Below are positions 10,201-20,400 of a DNA stretch of 47,000 nucleotides, one piece after another. The position numbers and the translations under genes were made by a program. How positions within the stretch are numbered: the first letter of the stretch is position 1; each line of letters begins with the position of its first letter. This stretch comes from Mesostigma viride (taxonomy: Eukaryota > Streptophyta > Mesostigmatophyceae > Mesostigmatales > Mesostigmataceae): NCBI GenBank assembly GCA_009746045.1, contig RPFO01000080.1, positions 3,238,251 through 3,285,250 on the forward strand. The letters run 5' to 3'. The notes under the pieces were generated by a model. It was not told the DNA's origin. It saw only the letters and a list, made by a program, of their open reading frames with translations, and ran no database searches.

Positions 10201-10540
10201 GGTGTGTGTCTCAGCTACATCTGCTATTGTTGCAGCTGCGCTCTACTTCTGGCTGTGGCTTTGGGTATAATTGTGGCTTGGAGTAGGGGTGAGGCTAGGG
10301 TGGGCGTAGCCGCGGGCGTGGGCGTGGGCGTGGGCGTGGGCGTGGGCGTGGGCGTGGGCGTGGGCGTGGGCGTGGGCGTGGGCGTGGGCGTGGGCGTGGG
10401 CGTGGGCGTGGGCGTGGGCGTGGGCGTGGGCGTGGGCGTGGGCGTGGGCGTGGGCGTGGGCGTGGGCGTGGGCGTGGGCGTGGGCGTGGGCGTGGGCGTG
10501 GGCATGGGCGTGGGCGTGGGCGTGGGCGTGGGCGTGGGTG
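10201..10540 (+). repeat. duplicated leader plus (GGGCGT)n, second block
   Basis: A second copy of the leader (GGTAGGTGTGTGTCT at 10197 and GGCTTGGAGTAGGGGTGAGG near 10276) precedes about 38 near-perfect GGGCGT units (10308-10538). Leader plus array is therefore a compound unit present twice. Confidence 0.9.
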
Positions 10541-10555
10541 AGAATGGGCGGGTGC

Positions 10556-10890
10556 GGGGGCAGGGGCATGGGCATGGGCGGGGGCGGGGGCGGGGGCGGG
10601 GCGGGGGCGGGGGCGGGGCGGGGGGGGGGCGGGGGCGGGGGCGGGGGGGGGGCGGGGGCGGGGGCGGGGCGGGGGCGGGGGCGGGGGCGGGGGCGGGGGC
10701 GGGGCGGGGGCGGGGGGGGGGGGGGCGGGGGCGGGGGCGGGGGGGGGGGGCGGGGCGGGGCGGGGGGGGCGGGGCGGGGGCGGGGGCGGGGCGGGGGCGG
10801 GGGCGGGGCGGGGGCGGGGGCGGGGGCGGGGGCGGGCGGGGGCGGGGCGGGGGCGGGGCGGGGGCGGGGCGGGGGCGGGGGCGGGGGCAT
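10556..10890 (+). repeat. G-run array (GGGGGC)n with poly-G interruptions
   Basis: Irregular GGGGGC / GGGGC units with runs of up to about 13 G, all on the plus strand. Every few bases there are three or more consecutive G, so G-quadruplex formation is likely. Unit counts here are prone to assembly error. Confidence 0.9.
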
Positions 10891-11653
10891 GGGCGTGTGC
10901 ATGGGCGTTGGGGGGTCAGGGGGGCTGGGGTTGGGTTTGGGTGGGTGGGTGATTGGTGCAATGTTTGGAGTTGGGGCTTGTGTGTGTGTGTGGGGGGGGG
11001 GGCATTGGCATTGCCATGCGCGTGCACGTGGGCGTCCGCGTGATCCTCTGTTCGTGTACGTGTTCATGCATGTGCCATGACGGCACAATGCATGTCAGAT
11101 TCGTGACTTTATCGTGTGTTCCCTAGTTGCAAGTATTACTGCTAAAATTCATCGCAGCATTCCATTCCTTGCATAATGCTTGATTGCTTGCATCAGTTCA
11201 TTCTATACTTCGATCATGACCTGAAGTGCTTAAGTATTACCAGACTCTCGCGCAGTGTCAGAATGTCCAATTTTTAGCACACATGCATGTTTGCACACCA
11301 AAGCCCTCATTCCCATGTTGATAAGGCTAAGTACAACATTTTTTTTTGTGCGGTGATCCACGAAATGCAGCTGTGAATGGCTCTAGGAGGTCACCAATGG
11401 TGGCCAGACCTGTTATCGAGCATTGGGAGACGTTACAGGGGCATCAATCACAGTTACATTTAGTTCAGATGTAGTTCAATTTAGTACATTATAGTATAAA
11501 TGTAGTAGAAAATAGTACAACCTAGTATATTGTAGCATATACTAGTTCAACTACCTCCAGATGAGATCCAGGGGCTATGGGGACACGTTTTATGCAAAAC
11601 TGAACTTGAAACAAGCAAAAAACAAGAAACTTGGAAAAACTCAAAATGTACTT
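10891..11653. other. right part of the TTAA-flanked element, non-coding
   Basis: After a GT-rich patch (10900-11000) the sequence turns AT-rich with no coding signal. TAGTACA and GTAGTA words cluster at 11475-11540. AAAATGTACTT occurs just inside the right end (11644-11653) and also just inside the left end (3279-3289). Confidence 0.5.
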
Positions 11654-11689
11654 GTGCTGGAGTACATTCTTAACGGCTGGCAGGGTGAG

Positions 11690-12676
11690 GTCAGCTAGTA
11701 AATTCTGCTGGTTAGTCGGCCCCCCTTCCCCAAGCTCGTTCGTGATCGCTAGGCCAGGGGCACGGCCTGCAATGCTAGCAAAGCGAGCACGTGCCTGGCG
11801 CATAACATAATCCACTACAATAATAAACAGGTACGGCGACAGGACGCAACCCTGCCATGCAGACGCCGGTCTGCAGTGGGCATGGCGGGGTAATGCCGTG
11901 TTGAGTGCGCACCGAAGTGGTCGACCCCTCATACAGCGTGCGGATGACGGTAATCAGGGGAGTGGGGACGCGAGCGCGAGCAAGTACAGCCCATAGAGCG
12001 TCCCAGAGGACAGAATCAAAAGCCTTGATGAAGTCGACGAAGATCAGGATTGCGGGAAACTCACCAGGTTGCAGGAGAGCGATTTCCTCGAAGAGGCGAC
12101 GCGCGACGAAGATGGCCATGACGGTGTTGCGCCCAGGACGAAAGCCCATTTGACTAATTTCCCCAAGGGGCAAGGTGACAGTCGAGAGCAGAACGAAGGC
12201 GGTTGAGGATCATGCGCATGAACAACTTAAGTGCGGCGCTCTGGATGCAGACTCCTCTGTAGTTGGCGGGGTCGTCAGGGGAACCTTTGTTTTTGTACAG
12301 CATAATACGGTAGCTGTGCTGCCACTCAGGAATCGGCGGCGCGTCGGCAAGCAGGATCCGGTTGCAGACGTCAAGCAGGAACCCCGTGAGCGCCGTCAGC
12401 TTAATCACCGGGGCTGGGAGCTGGTCAGGTCCAACGGCGGCATAAAAGCGGAGTTGCTTGGCGGCGGTGCTCAGCTCGAGCTCGGTGAACGGCGGGAGCT
12501 CGTTGGGGTCGGCCAGGGGTTCCGTCAGGGCTGGGTACGTGTAGTCCTGCTCAGCGGCGGGCGGCGTGGGCGGCGCAGGGACGTCCGCCGGTGCTACTGC
12601 CAGGCGTGCGGCCGCCAGAGGGCCAAGCGGCGGAGGCGGCGGGGGGGCGCCGAGCAGCCGGGACTGGGAGGAATAC
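11690..12676 (-). pseudogene. LINE reverse transcriptase, N-terminal part
   Basis: On the minus strand, AVGPDQLPAPVIK and RIMLYKNKGSPDDPANYRG are the conserved LINE RT blocks 1-2. They are followed by SQMGFRPGRNTVMAIF, then FVDFIKAFDSVLW with the first catalytic Asp. A frame change is needed before ASAWQGCVLSPYLF (the GxxQGxxLSP block). At least two frameshifts separate the blocks near 12150 and 11880, so it cannot make a whole enzyme. Confidence 0.85.
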
Positions 12677-12688
12677 CGGGTCGATGAT
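12677..12688 (+). repeat. right target-site duplication of the LINE (12 bp)
   Basis: Exact second copy of CGGGTCGATGAT, next to the 5' end of the minus-strand LINE. The RT frame continues directly from it. Confidence 0.85.
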
Positions 12689-13078
12689 GTTTTGGATAAA
12701 ATATCTCCCCAGGTCAAGTATGTGTCGTCGCTAGATTTGCGTAGCGGCTTCCATCAGATCAAGGTCGTAGAGGCAGATCAGCGCAAGCTGGCCTTTTGGG
12801 GTGGGACCCGTCTGTACGAGTGGGTTCGCATGCCATTCGGACATCGCAACGCTAGTGCGGTGTTCCAACGTGCCATGGACCAGGTGCTGGCAGGGTTGCC
12901 ATTTGCAGCCTGCTACATAGACGATGTCATTGTCTTTAGCGAGACATTTGACCAGCACTTAGCTCACCTCGATCAGGTTCGGATCGCCCTAGATAAGGCC
13001 AACCTGCGGCTGCACCCTGAAAAGTGCAAGTTTAGGCAGGCACGTCAGCTCAGCTCACTTGGGTTTTACCAAAGCTGA
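12677..13078 (+). pseudogene. gypsy-like reverse transcriptase, C-terminal part (split gene)
   Basis: This continues the RT in frame. It has SSLDLRSGFHQIKV (motif A, catalytic Asp in LDL), then MPFGHRNASAVFQRAMDQVL (motif B), then YIDDVIVFS at about 12914-12940 (motif C with both catalytic Asp). HPEKCKFRQ follows as the thumb-side block. These are hallmarks of Ty3/gypsy RT. The canonical LGH-type block expected after the last motif is lost: the frame reaches a stop at 13076-13078, where sequence of a different character begins. Confidence 0.85.
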
Positions 13079-13129
13079 GCATGGCCAGCCGCCATGGTGG
13101 CGCCGGAGATTGTGGTACGCAGACGCGAC

Positions 13130-13829
13130 AAAGTGGGCGATGTTGCTTCAGCCCAAGGGCAGCTATGTGCAGGATTTGGTTAAGGAGGTAATGGGCAGCA
13201 GTGGGCCGCTTCTTGCGTCTGAGTGTGGGACATTGCGTGGCCTGCACCACTAGCCCTGATTTGGCTGTCCTTAGCCGACTGCCTGACAATGTACTGTGCC
13301 TTATTGACCGTGCGGTGATTGTGCAGTACCTCCTGGCCTCACCCGGGTTGATGTTATGAAGCCTGTAGACTGGGATAAGCCCGTGGAGCTTGTGTCTTAT
13401 TGCGACAGTTCCCTAGATGCCCGCGTGCTCACCAAGATGCGTGGTAGGTGCGCTGCTGTCACTACCATTTGCAACGCTGACCAACCCACGATGTCTTCCA
13501 TCTTTGCATGGTATTCCCGTTTGCACCGCCGCGTGTATGTGGGATCCGACACCGCTGAGGCGCGCGCATACTGCGAGGCTGCGAGCGAGCTGTCCTACTT
13601 GATCCACGCGCTCATTTGCTGGATTCTCGCGTTGGGCGGCACCACTCCGCATCTCCGTCGCGTGATACGCACGGACAGCCAGGCGGTTGTTGATTTCATT
13701 GAGAACCCTTATGCCCGCACACGGGACTTGGACTTCCTCAGGGTCAAGGAGTTCTCTGGTTGTGTCAGTACCCAGCATGTGCCGGGCGAAAGGAACTACT
13801 CCGATGCCCTTACTAAACTGTATATATAG
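13130..13829 (+). pseudogene. copia-like RT-connection and RNase H tail
   Basis: The open frame 13356-13829 has the spaced pattern of Ty1/copia RNase H: a strand ending SYCDSSLDAR, then SDTAEARAYCEAASE (the place of STEAEY), RTDSQAVVDFIENP (the place of CDNQSAI), RTRDLDFLRVKEF, and HVPGERNYSDALTKLYI before the stop. Upstream, in other frames, TSPDLAVLSRL (13247-13280) matches the copia TRPDI block and a YLL-containing stretch matches the connection, so at least one frameshift has occurred. In copia elements RNase H ends the polyprotein, consistent with the stop at 13827-13829. Its union with a gypsy RT is odd. Confidence 0.65.
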
Positions 13830-14539
13830 CTCAGCTAAGGCACAGTACCCGCTTCTGCGACACACGATGAATAGGCTATCACTGCGTCAGTCTTCGCACT
13901 AGTTGAGTTGTGTTGAACCATGAATGGCCCCGCGCCACGGGTTTTCAGCCTTGGTAGGTTTTCCCCAGGAGTGATTACCTATTGTATAATAATAATGTTC
14001 AGTGGGCATTACCCTCTGAGACTATGTCGGTGTTGTAGTTGCTATTCATGATGGCATGGCCCGCGCGGCCGTTAATGACTGATAAGAGTACGCTGGCCAT
14101 CTTTGCCACATGAAAAAGAAAAGTGCTGGAGTTGTAAAGCATTACAAATGATGCTGGGCAGGGCTCGGAAAAATACTGTCGGAACGACACATTGAAATAA
14201 ATGTATGAATTATTCAATCCCGGTTTTCTGTTATGCAATATATCTGTTTGCCGCACGTGATGTTAATTACCTAGATGCGGACAATGAATCCGGTGCGACT
14301 CATGTCGCAGTGGGCACAATGGTTGCCACAATGGTTGCAGTCTTGCCACGGGTTGTTAAGATATAACCATGGCAGATCGACTTAAGTTTGGCGTCTGGTG
14401 TCTAGAAGGTTCCATGTGCACACCGCATACTGGCGCATTGCCATACTTGTAACGACAGTGCAGGACAAGGTTTCTAGGCATCTCTAGAAGGTTGACGTTG
14501 TAAATGTATAAATTAAAGCAATAAACAGCGGCCAAGGAG
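13830..14539. other. 3' flank of the retroelement, no gene seen
   Basis: This would hold the 3' LTR of a copia-like element, but the partner LTR is outside the window, so this cannot be tested. No coding signal is seen. Confidence 0.4.
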
Positions 14540-15730
14540 CCGCAGCCATTGCAACCAAACCCTTCCAAAGTCATAGTCATTCTCAACTGTCGCCGTTGTT
14601 TCTGGGCCAGGGTCATGCAAGTCGTCGTCCACTGAGCCCGCGAGATCGACTGAGTCCGCGAGAGCTTCTTGCGGCATTTAAGGAACGACAGCTTGTCCGC
14701 CATGCATGTACTTAAAGGTGAGGAGCACGGGTGCCGGGCCAGCCTTACCCCGCGCGAGGGGGAGGCGGACAGCCGACATCCGCAGCTCACCATTGAGTTG
14801 CATGGGGGCAAAAATGTCGCGCTTGCCAAAAATGCCATGAGAACGGCTTCTCCGAGGTCTGACCGGCTGGTCGAAGTGCTTGACTATTACATTGTGGCTG
14901 CGCTTGTCGAGCTCAGCCTCCTCACGAAGGTCGAGTGCTTGTTGCTTGAGCTGTGCCGCGATGGTGGAGGTGGTGGAGGTGGTGTGGTGCTTATTAAGCA
15001 AGTCCGCTCAGGTCTGGGTGGAAGGAGCATCGCTGGCCGGGCCATGCAGCAGATGCCGCGGCAGCCTGGGCAGCGATGTCCTTCACCGCCTAGCTCTGGG
15101 CGGTGAGGCCTGCGGTGTCGTGCAGACACTCAAGGGCGAGGGCGGTGGCGTGGAGGCGCTTGTCGATGTCGAGGAGCTGGGCCTTGATGTCGGCAGTGGA
15201 GGCGGAAATGGCAGTGGAGGTGGAGGCGACATGCAGTGTGAGGGAGCTCAGTAGCCAGCGTGCCTGGACATCATGTGCTGCCACATCGGCAGCAACTTAG
15301 GGGGGTCACGTGCTGCTGGAAGGCTTCCGTAAGGATGGAACGGAGTGTGGCCTGCGGAGATGGATGGAGCCCAGATCTCGCCGTCAGAGCGCGCATGAGA
15401 AGGGAGCAGAGGATGAGATGCTGAAGGCGGGGGCGGGGTTGGAGGTGCTCCATCACATAGGCGAGGGGGCACCATTTGCCGTCTGGGTAGATGAGACGGT
15501 CGATGCTGTGGAGATGGAGGCACAGGTCGTAAAGCGAGGCGTAGTCCCCGTAGAAGAGGCAATGCAGGGCATCGCTTGGGGACAGGTTGAGCCATTCGTG
15601 ATCGTCGACTTTGAAGGTTCCGGCCGGAAGCGCGGTTCTGTCCAGCGCGGTGCATGCTGGGCGGCTGCGTTTGGGATCGATCAGGCGATGCTGAGGGCGA
15701 GGCCGCAGGAGCCGAGTGCACTACTAACGC
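14540..15730 (-). pseudogene. retroelement ORF1-like relic
   Basis: On the minus strand, an open frame from about 15726 to 15271 has ordinary protein text with KVDDHEWLNLSPSDALHCLF, YGDYASLYDLCLHLHSIDR and PLAYVMEHLQPRPRLQHL, then stops. Shifted frames continue with a helix ADIKAQLLDIDKRLHATALAL (about 15200), then AAQLKQQALDLREEAEL and PAPVLLTFKYMHGGQAVV (near 14720). The VLLTFKYMH / TLAQKQRRQ arrangement resembles ORF1 of plant and algal L1-like LINEs (an RNA-binding fold followed by an L..QR.. helix). At least three frame breaks mark it as a relic. It could be the 5' part of a different LINE copy; I am not certain of the family. Confidence 0.4.
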
Positions 15731-17464
15731 TTGACCCAGGGGGGGGGCGGTTGGTGGCCAATGCCCCCCATTCGGCGCCTCGGCTGTGAAGCCGTTGTGG
15801 CACCACTGCCTGGAAGGCCGGGCGGAATTGCCGCCGGATCTGCAGGCGAATTTTCTTGGCTCATCGCAGCCGCCAGGCTGCATTGCGTAGTCGAGCATTT
15901 GCTCGTCATAATATTGCATTATCGTTTCGGAAAAAATATCAGTGTGTGCGTCTTAGAAAGACGAAGCGATTGTGATATTCACGGCCGAATTTGGTGCCCA
16001 AACGTGAAAGTTATGAGCTCCGCCGTCAGCCATGGCTACCTCGTGGCTCGTGGCTCGTGTCAACCATCCATCCATCCATCGGGGTTCATGCTCCGTGACT
16101 CCCCAACGGGAGCACGGGTCTCATTAAGTAATTAATTAATTAATTGATTAATTAATTAATTAATTAATTAATTAATTAATTAATTAATTAATTAATTAAT
16201 TAACTAATTCAACAATACATCGAAACTCCGTAACCGATCCCGGCCAAACGTATACAGGAGCATGCACGAGTTTCATTCATTAATTAAAGACTCCGGTACT
16301 TACTTAATATAGGTCTCCGGCTCTGAATGCCTGCATGAGGGGTAGTCGATCACGTAAATTCACTTCTCTCACACGTCCAGTTGTGCACCCCAGAAGAATG
16401 GGATGTGTGCATGCATGCTGCCTGATCGCTACATAGCTCACAGGATGTTTGCAGCCATGGATGCACTTGAGATTCCATGATTGATTTCGCGTATTAGCAC
16501 TGGTCGTCATTCCACGCAAGATACACACTCGACAACAGGTTGATTCGCTATTGTTAGTCATGTCAGGCTCAGAATCAAAATATTCAAAAAAAAATTAAAA
16601 AAAAGCTTATATATTGCAAAGTCATAGAATATGGTGCTGCGCAGCATGCATATGTATAATATGGTGCCGAGTAGACCGTATATAATCAGACATGTGCAAG
16701 GGAATTTTATTAATTTAAATATGTGCAAGGGAAAAACATTCGGCCTCATGCAAAGCTCTGAATAATTGCTAGTAAAAAAAAACATTTTTATTCCAACTCA
16801 CACATATACACACAAAAATTACCATGGTTATGCACAATTGCTTACAATCACCCCAAAATCGCTCTGTCCAGCAGCTGAGGATACTCGAAGGCACACACAG
16901 TTGGCAATGGTCGTGACCTCACCATTGACCGATTCTATGATATATCTGTCAATTTATTCAAGGTTGTCAACTTACAACCCAAAAATGAAAAAAATCCATA
17001 AACAAAAAAATTGTGGATCATGGGGTCAGATCCGGCTATCCAGGCAGCCAGGGCCATGCATTCACAAGTCTGGTCAGGACCATGCCGCGCTCCCGTCAAC
17101 TGTCACAGATATGTGATGGTTGAAGGCGCATGCATGCGTGCTAGCCCATGCAGCACAACTATGTACAGTACCAGACATCATATACACATATACACATCAG
17201 ACATCTTGGATGAATGTCAAGTCCCGGCGCCCGCATTTCGCACAAAACTGGTGGATCGAATCCTCAGCCTTGTATCCCGCATCATCCTTTATTGTCACCT
17301 TCGTCTGCACAGGGTTTATGCACAGGGTGGTAATTCTTGCCGCCCGCCAGCGACAAGGACAGCAGTAGTTCCTTTGTAACTTTCTCTGGACAGTGGTCGC
17401 GACCTCCAATTACACTGGTTGCATAGGGTGCAAGCTTTTTGGTCAAACAGTGACGGGGACAGCA
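15731..17464. other. non-coding interval with a (TAAT)n microsatellite
   Basis: No gene is seen. From 16066 to 16125, CATCCATC repeats lead to a palindromic GTGACTCCCCAACGGGAGCAC, then a (TAAT)n run at 16127-16204. The same layout (CTCCCAACGGAGGCAC plus a tetranucleotide tail) occurs at 27355-27410, so this is probably the 3' end of a retroposon family. The remainder to 17464 is AT-rich 3' flank of the homeobox gene. Confidence 0.5.
16066..16206 (+). repeat. retroposon 3'-end motif with (TAAT)n tail
   Basis: A CCAACGGGAGCACGGG-type end followed by about 20 TAAT units. The tail is the same tetranucleotide as on the LINE 3' end at 2237-2257. Confidence 0.5.
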
Positions 17465-20400
17465 TCAGTTCCCGCCCTGTTCATGCACCCCCTGCTCGCT
17501 GTCCCGTTGCAGCCCCCACACCAAGGGCCGGCGGGCAGCCCTGCCCACCGCACGGCCCTGCTCCTGCTGCTGCTGCTGTGCGGCTGCATTCGCCACCATG
17601 GCCTGATAACCCAGCAATGACTGGGTCCCGGGCGCCCCACCGTCAGTATAGCGACCGACCATGCCCACCTCGCCAGTATAGTGACCCACCTGGCCCACCT
17701 CGCGCATGGCAGCGCAGCTCGGGCCGCCCGCCCCCATCATCGCCTCCGCATGGCTGGGCAGAGCAGCAGAGCCTGACAGCAAACGGCCTGTGGCGAGGAA
17801 CTCCCTCGCGTTGTTGTTGCTGGCGCCCGTGGGCATCGACAACAGCTTCCCATCCATGTCATCGTCGTCCTCCTCTTCCTCATCACCACTGGGCACACCT
17901 CCATAGCCACCCCCTTGAACGCGTTGGGCTAACGGATACGCCCCCCCCTGTTGGTACCCCGACCCCGACCCTTGTTGCGGGTGGCCCTGAGGGGTCGAGT
18001 CCTGGAGGAAGAATGAACCCAGGGGGTGCGCTCCCTGGCGCTGTGCCAGCATGGCGGATGCACTGGCCATGCTGACATCCGGCCCAGAGAGGCCATGTGG
18101 GCCCGATCCCATCAGGAAGGACGGGCTCGCTGCATGAGCGCCGGCAGTGGCGGCGGCGTTGCCAGGCAGAGAGGGTAAAGAGGGCAGGTCAGAGCCGATA
18201 TGCTGGTGATGATGATGGTGACGTGCCTGTGCCTGGGGATTCTGGGTGTCTGCAATGCTGGCGGCGGGCCCCCGGCCGGCAAACAGGTTGCCTTGCGAAG
18301 CCGCAGGGTTGGCGGTCGCAGCGGGTGCTGCCCGAGTGGCAGCGGTCGTCTGCTGGCGCTTGTGGGCGGCCAGGTTAGAAATGCTGGCGGCCGCGTTGGT
18401 GGCGGTCTCGAGCGCCGGCGTGAAGAGCCGCTGCCAGTGGCGCTTGCGCTGGTTGATGAACCAGTTGTTGATCTGAGTGCGGGATAGACCGGTTTGCTCG
18501 CCCAGGCGTGCCTTCTCTTTCTCCTGCAAGGCGCGGGAGAAGAGGGGCGGTTTTGCGAATATTTTTGCGAATGTTGGTGTGTGTGTGGTGTGTGTGGTGT
18601 GTGTGTGTGTGTGTGTGTGTGTGGGGTGTGTGTGGGTGTGGGTGTGGGTGTGGGGGCAGAAAATTGGAGATAGGTTAGAACCAGAAACAGGGGAATAAGG
18701 AGCAAAACAGGTGGCACAGCAACGCATTGCACATGCTGGTGTGTGTGGTGTGAGTGGAGTGCGTTGTGTGTGTGTGTGGAGGTGGGAGGGGTGGGTTGGG
18801 GGGAGATTTATGAAGTTGCAAATGTCTTCACGTCTTCATGTCATGTACCCTTTTCATTCCATGTAGTATTTGTAAAGGATACCGACTTTCGAAGGTGAGA
18901 AAGAAAAATTTTGGTGTGTTCGGTTCTTACCGTTGGGTACGGGTTGGTGAAGTTGACGAACCACCACTGCTTGAGGATGCCCGTCCCTTCCTTGGGCAGC
19001 TTGGCCTTCTTGCGCTTGCACATGAACTCGGCGTTGAGGGCGAGCACCTGCGCAGGCCATGACAGCCGCATGAAGAGTAACATGCAAAGTAAATTGATGC
19101 ACGTAAATTGATGCGTTCATATAGATACTCTTAAAAAGATGCATTTGAATAGATTCATTAACGAAGGTTGGAGATGCATTTTCTCCTCAAAATGTAGTGG
19201 CTCCTCGCACTACATGGTTACAAACGTACCCGTGCGGCCTGCAGACACGATATTATAACATTCACTACCTCACCATTACAAACATCCTCAACACCATGTG
19301 GAATTCCAAAACGTTCCTTCGGGAGTTGGAAGTAAATGTATATTGAAATTGTTAATAGAAAAATTTTAACTATCAACCTGATATTATTGACACGATATTA
19401 ACCTAAAAATTAATAAGAGTCTAGTACAGCTAAATCACTACAGTTAAATTAATCTTACAAGAACTCACCACGTCGCGGTACTTGCGCTTCACCTCCTCCC
19501 GCAGCGCTGCTGAGACCTTCCCAAAGTCCCCCGCCACGTACTGGTCCGCGGTGGCCCCCCGCTTGGCCCCCCCGCGACCCCTCTCCCCCGTCTCCCCCTC
19601 CTCGTCATCCTCCTCTTCCTCCTCGTCCTCCTCGAAATCCGCCTCGTCCTCATCGCCCGAACCCGAATCGACCGAGTCCTCGGTCCACCCGTTATCGTTC
19701 AGGGCCAGCCTTGCACGCGGGCGGCTTTCACCCGCCACCAGAGCGGGGTCAGATTCCATCGTCGTGGTATTTACAGTGACCCCGCCCCCGCTGGCATCTG
19801 CCCCTGACCGCGGCGCGACCGCGCCGGCTTCGCTGTGTCCACCTGCATTAATATTCGAACAATACGATGATGGTTTTAATAAAGGTGCCATCAAGGTGAA
19901 AACAAACAACGAAACACGTTCAGGAAAGGGAGGCTTGAGAGAAGGGGGAGATGCAGGCGTGTGGAAGAAGCAGCTTGGCGGCTCCTGCTTTGTTCTCTAG
20001 GAATGATACAATGCGAGGAAGTGAACCGCCTGCAATGATCCCAACAGGGTCAAGATCCTGTTATCAAGACTCATCTCGAATCTATCTCATCTGATCATCA
20101 TTTCTAGAACCTATCCCATTTGTACTTGACTACCCTGGCAATCGATGACTCTTGAAGATACATGATGTATAACCTACCTGAAAAAAAAAATGCTCCTCCA
20201 AACTGCACCCTGAAAAAAATGCTCCCCAAACCAGTGCACGCCGCATCCTGGTGTACCAGGAAGCTCCAAACCATTCATCCCATACATCTGGCAAAAGCAG
20301 GCAGGCCTTGCAAAGCAACCACTAGGTCTGCCCAAACAGCGCCATGCCTCACTACAAAAGGGGGCTGGATTAGGAAACAGTCGCATCCCGCGATTCCCAC

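Larger units (their letters stand above)
3261..11669. mobile_element. 8.4-kb TTAA-flanked element with 16-bp terminal inverted repeats
   Basis: Left end GGATGTACTCCAGCAC (3261-3276) and right end (reverse complement of 11654-11669) GAATGTACTCCAGCAC match at 15 of 16 positions. Each is bordered by TTAA (3257-3260 and 11670-11673), and the two flanks are consecutive parts of the LINE RT. TTAA duplication is typical of piggyBac-type DNA transposons, but the piggyBac end sequence and a DDD transposase are not recognised. The interior has minus-strand hypothetical frames at 4732-6513, satellites and a foldback. It may be a non-autonomous element or a family I cannot name. Confidence 0.7.
2237..12676 (-). 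mobile_element. 5'-truncated non-LTR retrotransposon (LINE), itself interrupted
   Basis: Bounded by the 12-bp duplication. Read on the minus strand, it runs from 12676 into RT motifs, is broken at 11670/3260 by a TTAA-flanked element, resumes with the YADD block and thumb, and ends at 2237 in a tetranucleotide tail (ATTA repeats, 2237-2257). Without the inner insertion it is about 2.0 kb. The apurinic endonuclease domain is absent, so it is 5'-truncated. Sequence 2258-2654 is its 3' region with no coding signal. The AETWTLM and RRLGLAGHLHG blocks of the C-terminal part occur in L1/RTE-like elements; I do not assign a clade. Confidence 0.85.
1..13829 (+). mobile_element. LTR-type retroelement carrying a cytosine-5 methyltransferase, split by a nested LINE
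   Basis: Two pieces of one plus-strand retroelement, 1-2236 and 12677 to about 13829, flank a minus-strand LINE. Order of domains: retropepsin-like fragment (about 12-150), C5 DNA methyltransferase (541-1475), gypsy-like reverse transcriptase (1860-2236 continuing at 12677-13050), then a copia-like RT-connection/RNase H (about 13150-13829). The two RT halves meet in the same reading frame at the duplicated 12-mer CGGGTCGATGAT. The left end lies outside the window. No integrase and no LTR pair can be seen, so the family is unresolved. Several frame changes (retropepsin frame 3, methyltransferase frame 1, RT frame 2) and stops after the RT show that this copy is decayed, unless one of the frame changes is programmed. 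Confidence 0.75.

Noticed and set aside
9495-11043. Long open frames rich in Val-Gly, Ala-Trp, Pro-Thr, His-Ala or Arg-Gly
   Set aside because: They are direct translations of the GGGCGT and GGGGGC hexamer arrays in all six frames; no unique protein text.
17264-17276. tRNA-like B box (GGATCGAATCCTC)
   Set aside because: No matching A box, acceptor stem or anticodon arm around it.
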